Shown here piece after piece: positions 9,046-18,949 of a stretch of 64,000 nt of DNA (position 1 is its first letter; the number at the start of each line of letters is the position of its first letter). The position numbers were made by a program, and so were the translations under genes. This DNA is from an uncultured Thermoanaerobaculia bacterium. Lineage in GTDB: Bacteria > Acidobacteriota > Thermoanaerobaculia > Multivoradales > Multivoraceae. The notes under the pieces are model-generated. The model was not told the DNA's origin. It did not search any database and worked only from the letters and a program-made list of their open reading frames with translations. Where the stretch lies: contig CATOTG010000007.1 of assembly GCA_951813015.1 (NCBI GenBank), positions 310,001 to 374,000 on the forward strand. The letters run 5' to 3'.

Positions 9046-9325
9046 GAGCCGGCCGCAATCGTAGCGGCCCTGTCGATCACGGCGCCTGGCGCCCTCAGGA
9101 CCATTCCAAAGTCCAGCGCTTCACGCTGGGCGTGGGCGGGAGGCCTTCATTCCCGAGGGTCAAGAGCCGTGCCGGCGCCGAGTTGCCGATTCCGGAGTGG
9201 TTTCCTCACATCGGTCACCGAGGTTCCCGACTTTGGAACGGCCCTGAACCGGGCGCCCAGGCCCGCGACCCGGACGGGCGCAAGCTGGCGCGGCGGTCGC
9301 AGGGAACCTCAGTACCATTCGCGCC

Positions 9326-12300
9326 GTGGCCCGCTTCGAAGTAGACGGGAAGCCGGTCGAGACCCAGGCGGGCGACAGCCTGCTGGTCGCGATGGTTCGC
9401 GCCGGCCTGCACCCGACCGGGGGCGGCTGCCTGTGTCTGGCCGGCGACTGTCCGAACTGCCTTGTGACCGCCGATGGCGTCGCCTACACGCGGAGCTGCC
9501 AGGTGAAGGCCGCGCCCGGCATGGCCGTGCGCCGGGACCACTTCGGCGGCCAGACGCCGCCTCTGCTGCCCGATTCGGACGTCACCGGCAGCTCGAGCGC
9601 CCCCGTCGAGCCGCACCCCGGGCGCCGCCGCGCAGCGTCGGCCCGCGGTACCCGGCGCCGGGCGCGGCGGCGCCCTCTGTCAGGAACGCCCGAGCCCGCC
9701 CACCACGTTCACTGCGACACCGTGGTCATCGGCCAGGGCAACTCGGGCCGCCGGGCCGCCGCCGAGGCGCGCGCCGCGGGGCAGGAGGTCGTCACCCTGG
9801 ACGCCGGGGAAGGCCAGCAGGTCACCGGCGTCTACCCGGGGCCGCTGGTCGTTGCATCGGACGACGCCGGGCGGGTGCTCCATGTTCACCCCAGGCATGA
9901 GATCGTCGTCGCCGCCGGCGCCGCCGAAGTCCAACCGGTCGTTCCCGGCAGCGACCTCGAAGGCCTGTTGACCGTCGGCGCAGCCTGCGGCCTTGCCGCA
10001 GCCGGCCTCGATTTCGGCCGCGCCGTGTCGCTGGGTGAGGTACGGCCCGACCTGCCGGCGGCAGTCCGTGGCCGCCACGTCCGGCTGGGCGAGGGCGGTT
10101 GGGACCTCATCCGTTTCGAGGGCAGGCGCCGCCTCGAGGCGGTCGTGGTCCGCCCGCGGGACGAGCGGAAGGCGCCAGAGCGCCGGGTCGAGTGCGACAC
10201 GGCGATTCTCGACCTCGGCCGCCAACCGCGGACGGCGCTGGCCCGGATGGCCTCCGACCTGCCGGTGCGAACCGTCGGCAGCGCCGCAGTGGAATCCGAA
10301 CTGCCGCCCTGTCCCCGCGAAGGGACCGTCTGTCCGTGCAGCGGCGTCACCGTCGCCGATCTGGACGGCGTCCGGGAGCGCGGCTTCCGCGAGATGGAGC
10401 TGCTGAAGCGGGCCACCCTCGCCGGTACCGGCGCCTGCCAGGGCGGCGTCTGCCTTCCCTACCTGCGCAGCTTCCTGCTCGAACGGAGCGGCCGGCGCCA
10501 CCCGGACGCAGATTCTGACGCCGGATCCGTGCCGCGTGGAACCCCGCAGGCGCCGGCCGCCTTCACCGCCCGGCCGCTCAACCGCCAGCTCACCGTCCGC
10601 GAACTGGCCGCCGGGGCGCATACCGCGGAAACCGCCCGGTCGCCACTTCACGACGAGCACCTCCGGCTCGGCGCGCGGATGGACCGCGCCGGCGGCTGGT
10701 GGCGACCGTGGACCTGCGGCGAGGCGCGCGACGAGTACAACGCCGTGCGCGACCGCGTCTCGCTCGGCGACGTGAGTTCGCTCGGCAAGATGGCGATCGC
10801 CGGGCCGGACGCCGAGGCGTTCCTGGAGCGGATCGTCCCCAGCCGGGTCGCTGCGATCAGGCCCGGCCGCTGCCGATACGTCCTCATGCTGGACGAGCGC
10901 GGCTACGCGCTGGACGACGGCATGCTCTGCCGGGAAGAAGCCGTCGCGGACGGCGGCAGGTTCTTCCTCACCTCGACCTCCGGCGGGTCGGGCTTCCTTG
11001 AACTGTGGCTGCGGGACTGGGCCGAGGCCTTCCGCTTCGATGTCCGGATCCTGAATCGGACCGCCTCGCTCGCCGCGATCCACGTCACCGGGCCCCTGGC
11101 GGCCAGGCTGCTGGCGCGGGCCGGCGCGGGGCGATTGCCCGGGTTCAGCCGCCACCGGCGCCTGCGCATCGCCGGCATCGACTGCCGTGTCCTGCGGTTG
11201 AGCTTCACCGGCGAGCTCTCGTACGAGCTCCACCATGCCGCCGCCGACGCCGGCCGACTCTGGCGGCGGCTGCTCTCGCTCGGCGGCGATCTGCATGCGC
11301 GGCCCCACGGCCTGCAGACCCTCCTCCACCTCCGGCTCGAGAAGGGCCACATCGTCGTCGGTCAGGACACGGACTACGACTCGACCCCCCGCCGGCTCGG
11401 CCACGAGTGGACGGTCGACATGACCAAGGGGGACTTCATCGGTCGGCAGGCGGTCCTGCGGACGAACAGGCAACCGCCCGACCGGCAGCTGGTCGCTCTC
11501 CGGATGGTCGAGTCGCCGTCCGCGCAGCGCGGCGCGTCTCCGGAGGGAACGGCAATTCACGACGGCGGCCGCTACGCCGGCTACGTGACGTCGGCCGCAA
11601 GGCCCGCACCGGGAAGCGGCGGCACGGCCGCGGACACGGGCGCGGAAACGGGCGCGGAAACAGGCATGACAACGGACACGCGCACGGACAGCGGCGCACG
11701 CACGGCCGCGGACACGGACTCGGACACGAGCGCGGGCACGCGCTCGACCACCGGCACAGCCGTGGCCGCCGGCACAGCCGTGGGCACGGGCAGGGGCGTA
11801 GGCACCGGCGCGGGCGCGGGCAGAGGCACGGGAGCGCCCACGGACGCGGGCGCAGGCAGGGGCACAGCCATGCTCGGGTGGCTCCACGTGGACGACCAGG
11901 GCAACCTGCCCCGGGAGGTCACGGTCGATGGCCTGCCGGCACGCCGCGTCGATCGTCCCCTTCACGACCCGGACGGTGAGCGGGCCCGCGTCACCATCGA
12001 CCTCGCGGGCATGCCGCCGGAGGAGGTCCGCGACTTCCCCGCCGAGCGCCCCGAAGCAACCGACATGGCCACCGCGACTCCCTCCGGCCCGCCGCGGCTG
12101 CGTCCGCTCGAGGCAACCCGGGCCGCGGCCGCTCCCGCGGCTCTCGACGCCCTGACGGCAGACCCGCCGTGGCCGGGCGATGCGCTGGCGATGCGCATCG
12201 CCGCCGACGAACTCCTCGTCACCGCGCCGCCCGACTTCGAGGTCGCCGGCGACCCGCACGCGATCGTCGAGCGCGAGACCGGCTTCTCCTGCGTCTGGCT

Positions 12301-12517
12301 CGATGCCGCCGACACCGCGGCATTCCTCAACCGCGAGTGCGACTGGAAACGACCAGTCGCGCGGCCGACGCTGGCCCAGGGCGCGGTCGCCGGCATTCCG
12401 GTCAAACTGTGGTTCGAGACCGGGCGGACGCTGCTCCTGGCGCCGGCCCCGTTCGCCGCCGCCTTCCAGCGCCGTCTGAGCCGGGCGCTCGGCTACGACG
12501 CCGGAGGCGCGGCATGA
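9326..12517 (+). CDS. soxA: sarcosine oxidase alpha subunit fused to a gamma-like domain
   Basis: 1063 aa with GTG start. Order of parts: N-terminal ferredoxin-like domain (residues about 1-80, with CLCLAGDCPNC), FAD/NAD region (VVIGQGNSGRRAA near 135), a BFD-type Cys cluster (CPCSGVTVADLDG and GTGACQGGVCLPY, about 335-380), then an aminomethyltransferase-like (GcvT) folate domain from about 430 (KMAIAGPDAEAFLERIVPS, SFTGELSYELH). The last 120 residues (VERETGFSCVWLD, WKRPVARP) look like the SoxG gamma subunit, so two normally separate subunits appear fused. An 80-residue Thr/Gly/Ala/Asp low-complexity tract (about 765-850) interrupts the C-terminal GcvT barrel. The enzyme demethylates sarcosine to glycine, passing the carbon to tetrahydrofolate. 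soxB starts on its stop codon. Confidence 0.87.
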   Translation: MARFEVDGKPVETQAGDSLLVAMVRAGLHPTGGGCLCLAGDCPNCLVTADGVAYTRSCQVKAAPGMAVRRDHFGGQTPPLLPDSDVTGSSSAPVEPHPGRRRAASARGTRRRARRRPLSGTPEPAHHVHCDTVVIGQGNSGRRAAAEARAAGQEVVTLDAGEGQQVTGVYPGPLVVASDDAGRVLHVHPRHEIVVAAGAAEVQPVVPGSDLEGLLTVGAACGLAAAGLDFGRAVSLGEVRPDLPAAVRGRHVRLGEGGWDLIRFEGRRRLEAVVVRPRDERKAPERRVECDTAILDLGRQPRTALARMASDLPVRTVGSAAVESELPPCPREGTVCPCSGVTVADLDGVRERGFREMELLKRATLAGTGACQGGVCLPYLRSFLLERSGRRHPDADSDAGSVPRGTPQAPAAFTARPLNRQLTVRELAAGAHTAETARSPLHDEHLRLGARMDRAGGWWRPWTCGEARDEYNAVRDRVSLGDVSSLGKMAIAGPDAEAFLERIVPSRVAAIRPGRCRYVLMLDERGYALDDGMLCREEAVADGGRFFLTSTSGGSGFLELWLRDWAEAFRFDVRILNRTASLAAIHVTGPLAARLLARAGAGRLPGFSRHRRLRIAGIDCRVLRLSFTGELSYELHHAAADAGRLWRRLLSLGGDLHARPHGLQTLLHLRLEKGHIVVGQDTDYDSTPRRLGHEWTVDMTKGDFIGRQAVLRTNRQPPDRQLVALRMVESPSAQRGASPEGTAIHDGGRYAGYVTSAARPAPGSGGTAADTGAETGAETGMTTDTRTDSGARTAADTDSDTSAGTRSTTGTAVAAGTAVGTGRGVGTGAGAGRGTGAPTDAGAGRGTAMLGWLHVDDQGNLPREVTVDGLPARRVDRPLHDPDGERARVTIDLAGMPPEEVRDFPAERPEATDMATATPSGPPRLRPLEATRAAAAPAALDALTADPPWPGDALAMRIAADELLVTAPPDFEVAGDPHAIVERETGFSCVWLDAADTAAFLNRECDWKRPVARPTLAQGAVAGIPVKLWFETGRTLLLAPAPFAAAFQRRLSRALGYDAGGAA

Positions 12518-13722
12518 ACGAATTCGTCGAGCGACAGATGAAGCTGACCTGGCGGCCCCCGAAGAAGGCCTACGACGTGGTGATCGTCGGCGCGGGCGGG
12601 CACGGGCTGGCCACCGCCTACTACCTGGCGACTCGCCACGGGATCACCAACGTCGGCGTGTTCGAACGCGGCTACATCGGCAGCGGCAACTCGGGCCGGA
12701 ACACGACGATCATCCGCGCCAACTACGGCATTCCGGCCGCCGTCCGCTTCTACCAGCGCAGCGTCGACCTCTACCGGGGACTGGAAGAGGAGACCGGGCG
12801 CTGGTTGATGCACCAGGAGAAGGGCATCCTGTGGATGGCGCACTCCGAAGCGGCCGCGCGGACCGAGCGGATGCGGGCGAAGCTGAACACCGAGTTCGGC
12901 GCGGAAACGGAGTTCGTCGGGCCCCGGAGAGTCCAGGAACTCTGCCCGCAGCTCGACCTGGACGGCGGCGGCCGCTGGCCGGTGCTGGGCGCCTCGTACC
13001 ACCCGCAAGGCGCCACCGCCCGCCACGACCGCGTGGTCTGGGCGCTCGCGGAGGGCGCGATGGAACGCGGCGTCGATGTCCATCAGAACCTGCCGGTCGA
13101 GGGTCTCATCCTGGAAGGCGACCGGGTCGCGGGCGTGCGAACGGCGGCCGGTGACATCGCCGCCGGCGTCGTCGTCTCGGCCGTCGGCGGCCACGTCAGC
13201 CGACTCGCCGCGATGGCCGGGGTGCGGCTGCCCATCCGCACCCACCGCCTGCAGGCGTTCGTGACCAACCACTACCGGCAGCAGTTCGGGCCCATCGTCG
13301 CCTCCTCGGAACTCTTCTTCTACGCCTCGCAGACCGCCCGCGGCGAGATGCTCCTGGGCGCCGAGGTCGACCCGCAGCCCAGCTTCTCCTACCGCTCGAG
13401 CCACGACTTCGTGCAACAGGTCTGTCGGCGGGCTCTCTACCTGCTTCCCTTCATGTCGGGCCTGCGGGTGCTCCGGCAATGGACCGGCGTGTGCGACATG
13501 AGCCCCGACTACTCGCCGATCCTCGGGCCCACCGGCGTGGACGGCTTCTGCATCACGACCGGCTGGGGCACCTGGGGGTTCAAGGCGATCCCGGCCGGCG
13601 GCGAGCAGATGGCGAAGCTCATCGCGACCGGCGAGGTGCCGGAACTCATCGCACCCTTCGGCCTCGATCGCTTCGCGCGCGACCGCACGATGGCCGACCG
13701 CGCGTCAGCCGGGACACACTGA
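12514..13722 (+). CDS. soxB: sarcosine oxidase beta subunit
   Basis: 402 aa from the ATG that overlaps the soxA stop (ATGA). Dinucleotide-binding motif VVIVGAGGHGLATAYYLA at about residues 20-37, then the typical SoxB segments GYIGSGNSGRNTTIIRANY and a C-terminal ITTGWGTWGFKAIPAGG FAD-contact region. It is the FAD/FMN-binding catalytic subunit of heterotetrameric sarcosine oxidase (DAO family). Usual SoxB length is about 400-415 aa, so it is complete. Gene order here is A(G)-B-D, whereas soxB-D-A-G is the common order in Proteobacteria. Confidence 0.93.
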   Translation: MNEFVERQMKLTWRPPKKAYDVVIVGAGGHGLATAYYLATRHGITNVGVFERGYIGSGNSGRNTTIIRANYGIPAAVRFYQRSVDLYRGLEEETGRWLMHQEKGILWMAHSEAAARTERMRAKLNTEFGAETEFVGPRRVQELCPQLDLDGGGRWPVLGASYHPQGATARHDRVVWALAEGAMERGVDVHQNLPVEGLILEGDRVAGVRTAAGDIAAGVVVSAVGGHVSRLAAMAGVRLPIRTHRLQAFVTNHYRQQFGPIVASSELFFYASQTARGEMLLGAEVDPQPSFSYRSSHDFVQQVCRRALYLLPFMSGLRVLRQWTGVCDMSPDYSPILGPTGVDGFCITTGWGTWGFKAIPAGGEQMAKLIATGEVPELIAPFGLDRFARDRTMADRASAGTH

Positions 13723-13724
13723 CG

Positions 13725-13844
13725 ATGGACCTGCGCACCCCGGAACTTCCGGGCCGTCACCCGCTCAGCAGGGACGCGGACCCGCGGGCAGAGGGTCGGC
13801 CGGGTGCCGTGCCGCAGCGCCTCCCCGGCAGGCACTGGCAATGA
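13725..13844 (+). CDS. possible 39-aa coupled small ORF between soxB and soxD
   Basis: An ATG two bases after the soxB stop opens a 39-residue frame whose TGA overlaps the ATG of soxD. The peptide is Arg/Pro-rich with no recognised motif. The exact fit between two overlapping start/stop points suggests either a translated linker that carries ribosomes from soxB to soxD, or a decayed gene. Composition gives no support for a folded protein, so expression is uncertain. Confidence 0.3.
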   Translation: MDLRTPELPGRHPLSRDADPRAEGRPGAVPQRLPGRHWQ

Positions 13845-14089
13845 GCCTGCGCATTCCATGCCCCAACTGCGGCGCCCGTTCGGTCCACGAGTTCGTCCAC
13901 GGTGAGATCCGGCGCGCGCCGGAGCACCTGACGGATCCCGACGAGCGCAACCTCGACCTCGCCTTCATGCACGACAATCCCGAGGGCCCGGTGACCGAGC
14001 GCTGGTTCCACGCGCAGGGCTGCCGGCGCTGGTTCGAGGTCCGCCGCGACACGACGACCGACCGGATCGTCGAACCGGGCGAATCCTGA
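13841..14089 (+). CDS. soxD: sarcosine oxidase delta subunit
   Basis: 82 aa, in the normal 80-100 aa range. The zinc-binding signature of SoxD is visible: CPNCG at residues 7-11 and a downstream HAQGC with RRWFEVRRDT at the C-terminus. SoxD binds Zn and stabilises the SoxA-SoxB core. It is the last gene of the sarcosine oxidase cluster. Its ATG overlaps the stop of the small frame that follows soxB. Confidence 0.92.
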   Translation: MSLRIPCPNCGARSVHEFVHGEIRRAPEHLTDPDERNLDLAFMHDNPEGPVTERWFHAQGCRRWFEVRRDTTTDRIVEPGES

Positions 14090-14151
14090 CCGGTCAGCCA
14101 GTCTCCGGCTAAGATGAGGGCAACCGTTCGCAACCCGGGAGGACGCCGCAC

Positions 14152-15237
14152 ATGGCACGACGCATTCTCACTCTCACGACGCTGCTGGCCGTAGCGGCCG
14201 TCGGCTCCATCGCGGCCTCCGACGACATTCCCCGCCGGCCTGACGGCAAGCCCGATCTCTCGGGGACTTACGACGTCGCCACCCTGACGCCCCTTCAGCG
14301 GCCCGCGCAGTACGGCGACAACCTGACCCTGACCCCGGAGGAGGCCAAGGCGATCGCGGATCACTGGCAATCGAACTTCGAGAAGGACTACGCGCCCAGC
14401 GACCCGAATCGCGAGGCGCCGCCGGAGGGGGGTACCGGCATCTACGCGCCCGAGTTCACCGGCGCCGCCGGCAAGGTCGGCGGCTACAACGCCTTCTACG
14501 TCGACATCGGAGACGGCAATTTCCAGCTCGACGGCGAGTACCGCACGTCGATCATCACCGAGCCCGCGAACGGCAGGATGCCGGCGCTCACCGACGCCGC
14601 GAAGAAGCGGTTCGCGGAGGGGGCAGCCTTCCGCCACGAGAACACCGGCACCGCCTGGTGGATCGACCGCGAGTTCGGCCCCTACGACGACCCGGAACTC
14701 CGCCCCCACGCAGAGCGCTGCCTGCTCGGCTTCGGCTCCACCGCCGGACCGCCGGCCATGCCCGTCATGTACAACAACATGAAACGGATCGTGCAGACCG
14801 ACACCCACGTGATGATCCTGGTCGAGATGAACCACGACGCACGGGTCATCCGCATCGACTCCGAGCACGACGACAACGTCGAAAGCTGGCTCGGCGAGTC
14901 GGTCGGTCGCTGGGAAGGCGACACCCTGGTCGTCACGACGAAGAACTTCGGCGACGACTACAGCTTCACCCAGGGTTCCAGGGAGATGGTGATCACCGAG
15001 CGCTTCAGCCGCATCGACGAGGACACCCTGCTCTACGGCTTCACCGTCGACGACCCGAACACTTGGACCGAGCCCTGGAGCGGTGAGTACCCGTGGCCGG
15101 CCAGCACGAACAAGGTCTACGAGTACGCCTGCCACGAAGGCAACTACGCCTTGGGCGGCATTCTCCGCGGCGCCCGGCTGCTCGAGGAAGAAGCCCTCGA
15201 GGGCGACGCCGCCACCGGCGGCGGCGGCTCCGAGTAG
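14152..15237 (+). CDS. secreted protein, 'YDVATLTPL' paralogous family (copy 1)
   Basis: 361 aa with a clear signal peptide (LTLTTLLAVAAVGSIAA). The mature N-terminus reads PRRPDGKPDLSGTYDVATLTPL. Conserved interior blocks include NTGTAWW, MYNNMKRIVQT.THVMILVEM, GRWEGDTLVVTT, and LLYGFTVDDPNTWTEPWSGEY, ending with YACHEGNYALGGILRGAR. The same blocks occur in the proteins at 51917-53005 (closest), 54789-56588 and 56539-57381, so this is a local four-member family. It is widespread in Acidobacteriota-like genomes but I know no function. The lipocalin-like alternation of strands and the single conserved C-terminal Cys are seen; catalysis is not evident. A possible ribosome site (GGGAGG) precedes the ATG. 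Confidence 0.87.
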   Translation: MARRILTLTTLLAVAAVGSIAASDDIPRRPDGKPDLSGTYDVATLTPLQRPAQYGDNLTLTPEEAKAIADHWQSNFEKDYAPSDPNREAPPEGGTGIYAPEFTGAAGKVGGYNAFYVDIGDGNFQLDGEYRTSIITEPANGRMPALTDAAKKRFAEGAAFRHENTGTAWWIDREFGPYDDPELRPHAERCLLGFGSTAGPPAMPVMYNNMKRIVQTDTHVMILVEMNHDARVIRIDSEHDDNVESWLGESVGRWEGDTLVVTTKNFGDDYSFTQGSREMVITERFSRIDEDTLLYGFTVDDPNTWTEPWSGEYPWPASTNKVYEYACHEGNYALGGILRGARLLEEEALEGDAATGGGGSE

Positions 15238-15552
15238 CCGATTCCTGGGTCGCGCCCGCCCGGCTGGATGTCGTTGCACAGCACTTCTTCCCTCAGACCC
15301 ACGGCAGCGGGGTCGGCCACAGCCGGCCGTCGGCTTCGGGACGGCGTTGCCGGACTTCACCGACTGCTCCTTCGCCTCGCGGGAGCCGGACCCGGACTGG
15401 TACGCGGTGGTCCACGAGGGCGGCTTGGTGCGAGCGTTCGACCGCATGACGCCGGCCGTTGAGCACACGGATGACACGACGCTGGACGGGATGCAGTGCC
15501 GGAACGAATCCAGCGCGACCCGTCCCTCGAAGAAAAGGAAGGAGAAAGCAGC
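15238..15552 (+). other. intergenic stretch with a possible gene fragment
   Basis: 315 bases between two secreted-protein genes. In one forward frame about 30 codons (15345-15445; LPDFTDCSFASREPDPD, then DWYAVVHEGGLVRAFDR) look protein-like but there is no start codon or ribosome site, so this may be the relic of a gene. No terminator hairpin was identified with confidence. Confidence 0.3.
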
Positions 15553-16725
15553 ATGGCTACCAGTTCGAGTTCTGGTTCAAACGGCAGAAAGACACGCAAC
15601 CTTCTCGGGCGACCGATCGGCCTGCCGGCTCTGATCACGTTGACCCTGGCCGCTTCATCGCCTCTGGCGGCTCAGACGGGAGGGGATCCCCCGGCGGCCC
15701 CGGCGGGAGCCCCGATCCGGAACCACGACGAGGATGTCCCGGACAAGGACGCGATGAGCAACTTCCACGTCGACCTGATCCTGGTCGAAGCCGACAGCCC
15801 ACGGTCGGCTGACGGGGCCGCGTCGGACCTTGCCGGGATCCCGTCGTTCGCATCAACCGAGTACAGGTACGACGATGGTACGCCCGAGGCGTTCACCTTC
15901 GTCACCAACGCGCATGAACAGGAGTACGCCCAACGATTCCGCCTGCCTCGCGCGGGCACCGTGACCTCCGTGACGGCCTGTTTCGGTCGTGCGCAGGACG
16001 ACGACAATGCGGACGTTTCGTTCGCACTGACGTTCTACCGTGATTCCGGTGGGCAGCCGGGCAGTCCGTTGGCCGTGTACACGGCGACGGTCTCCGGCCT
16101 GGCCAGAGGCCGGGGCACCTGTGGCTTGATCAACAGCGGCGACATCATCTCGCAGCAGCTCGATGGCGGCCCTGTATGGCTGGCCGTTCAGTGGCCGAAC
16201 TCAAGCGGCAAGGCTTTCGCCGAGGATCGAAACGGCCCAGGCGGTACGAGCAACTTCTGGCGGCACCGGTCCTCGGCGGGAGACGCCTGGAGTTCATGGA
16301 ACGCGGAGACCGTGGCGACCGCGTACTTCCTCCGCATGGGCGTGGACCACGGAGACGGCACGCCTCCACCGACGCCGGGCTGCACGCCGACGACGACCGT
16401 GCTGCAGTTCGACGGCGACTACGAGGTCAGCATGTGCTACCGCACACCCGATGGGCAGGTCGGCCAGGCGAAGAGCGGCATCTGGGCCTCGGGAGAATCG
16501 GGCCTTCTCTGGTTCTTCAACAGATCCAACGCCGAGGTGTTGGTCAAGGTCCTCGACGGCTGCTCGTACAACGGATACCGCTGGATCTTCGTCGCGCCCG
16601 TGACCACTCTGGAGTTCAACCTTCTGATCACGGCCCCGGACGGAACCAGCTGGACGCATCGCAACGCCCAGGGAATGACTGCGTCCACCCGCAGCGACAC
16701 CCAGGCGTTCAGGTGCTCGCAGTAG
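15553..16725 (+). CDS. secreted two-domain protein of unknown function
   Basis: 390 aa. The ATG at 15553 is preceded by AAGGAAGGAG at good spacing, which favours it over an ATG 19 codons upstream. The leader has a polar n-region followed by PALITLTLAASSPLAAQ, a signal peptide with AQ cleavage. The middle domain (about residues 100-250: YRYDDGTPEAFTF, RFRLPRAGTVTSVTACFGR, FRMGVDHGDG-like end) resembles a secreted beta-sandwich. The C-terminal domain (about 270-390) contains four Cys and the pattern MCYRTPDGQVGQAKSGIW, LWFFNRSNAEVLVKVLDGC and a closing YRWIFVAP. This tail occurs as a module in secreted proteins of similar bacteria, by my recollection. No catalytic motif was seen. Confidence 0.77.
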   Translation: MATSSSSGSNGRKTRNLLGRPIGLPALITLTLAASSPLAAQTGGDPPAAPAGAPIRNHDEDVPDKDAMSNFHVDLILVEADSPRSADGAASDLAGIPSFASTEYRYDDGTPEAFTFVTNAHEQEYAQRFRLPRAGTVTSVTACFGRAQDDDNADVSFALTFYRDSGGQPGSPLAVYTATVSGLARGRGTCGLINSGDIISQQLDGGPVWLAVQWPNSSGKAFAEDRNGPGGTSNFWRHRSSAGDAWSSWNAETVATAYFLRMGVDHGDGTPPPTPGCTPTTTVLQFDGDYEVSMCYRTPDGQVGQAKSGIWASGESGLLWFFNRSNAEVLVKVLDGCSYNGYRWIFVAPVTTLEFNLLITAPDGTSWTHRNAQGMTASTRSDTQAFRCSQ

Positions 16726-16819
16726 CACACCTGGCAGCCCGTGGTGCCGGCAAAGGTCCGTGTCGGGCCAAGTCGGTCAGGCGTTTAACCGGCAAGGCGC
16801 GACGAGGGAGCCTGGAATC

Positions 16820-17095
16820 CTCCAATGATCCCCAACCCGCACTCAGGCTCATTTCTCCTGGGATTGACGTCGACACTTCAGGCTCACCTCATGTGGGACA
16901 AGGCTCTCCACGAAACGGAAGTCGACCGGCGCGCTGCCGGCCATGAAGTCCCGGACCTCGTCCAGGGTCCGAAGCCGCTCGATGTGGAGTCGCAAGATCA
17001 TCCTCCGATGATCCCCAACACGCGCTCAGGCTCATCTCTCGTGGGATTGACATCGCCCCTTCAGGCTCATTTGTCATGGGAAAGGCTCTGAGGAG
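16820..17095 (-). mobile_element. insertion-sequence remnant (transposase N-terminus and end repeats)
   Basis: On the minus strand a frame from an ATG at about 17001 reads RLHIERLRTLDEVRDF then MAGSAPVDFRFVE, which matches the N-terminal style of integrase-core transposases, but it runs straight into a copy of the repeat at about 16900 and stops being transposase-like. It is therefore truncated to about 35 codons. On both sides lie paired 21-base repeats (see the repeat entry) within an 88-base direct duplication. The rest of the transposase is absent. The remnant lies immediately upstream of the Asp-Gly repeat gene. Confidence 0.6.
16843..17081. repeat. four 21-bp repeats in two pairs
   Basis: Copies of TCAGGCTCA-nnnnnnn-TGGGA occur at 16843-16863, 16878-16898, 17026-17046 and 17061-17081. 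Within each pair the offset is 35 bases and between pairs it is 183 bases. The pairs sit inside a longer imperfect direct duplication (about 16820-16908 and 17002-17090). They look like subterminal repeats at the ends of an insertion sequence, or its transposase-binding sites. Confidence 0.7.
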
Positions 17096-17159
17096 CATCA
17101 GGAAGGCCGCATGCTAGAGTCTTGAAAGCTCCCTTCTACGACTTGGGTGGAGGATCATC

Positions 17160-18899
<1,740 letters not shown>

Positions 18900-18949
18900 G
18901 CCACGAAGGCCGGGAACGTATACGCCGGTAACGCCGGGCTGCGCGACTA

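Noticed and set aside
9680..12259. 859-codon minus-strand frame opposite soxA
   Set aside because: Codons in soxA end in G/C so the opposite frame stays open; no domain is visible in it.
16825..17091. 88-codon forward frame across the 21-bp repeats
   Set aside because: Its halves are just translations of the duplicated 88-base repeat, and the middle is antisense of the transposase fragment.
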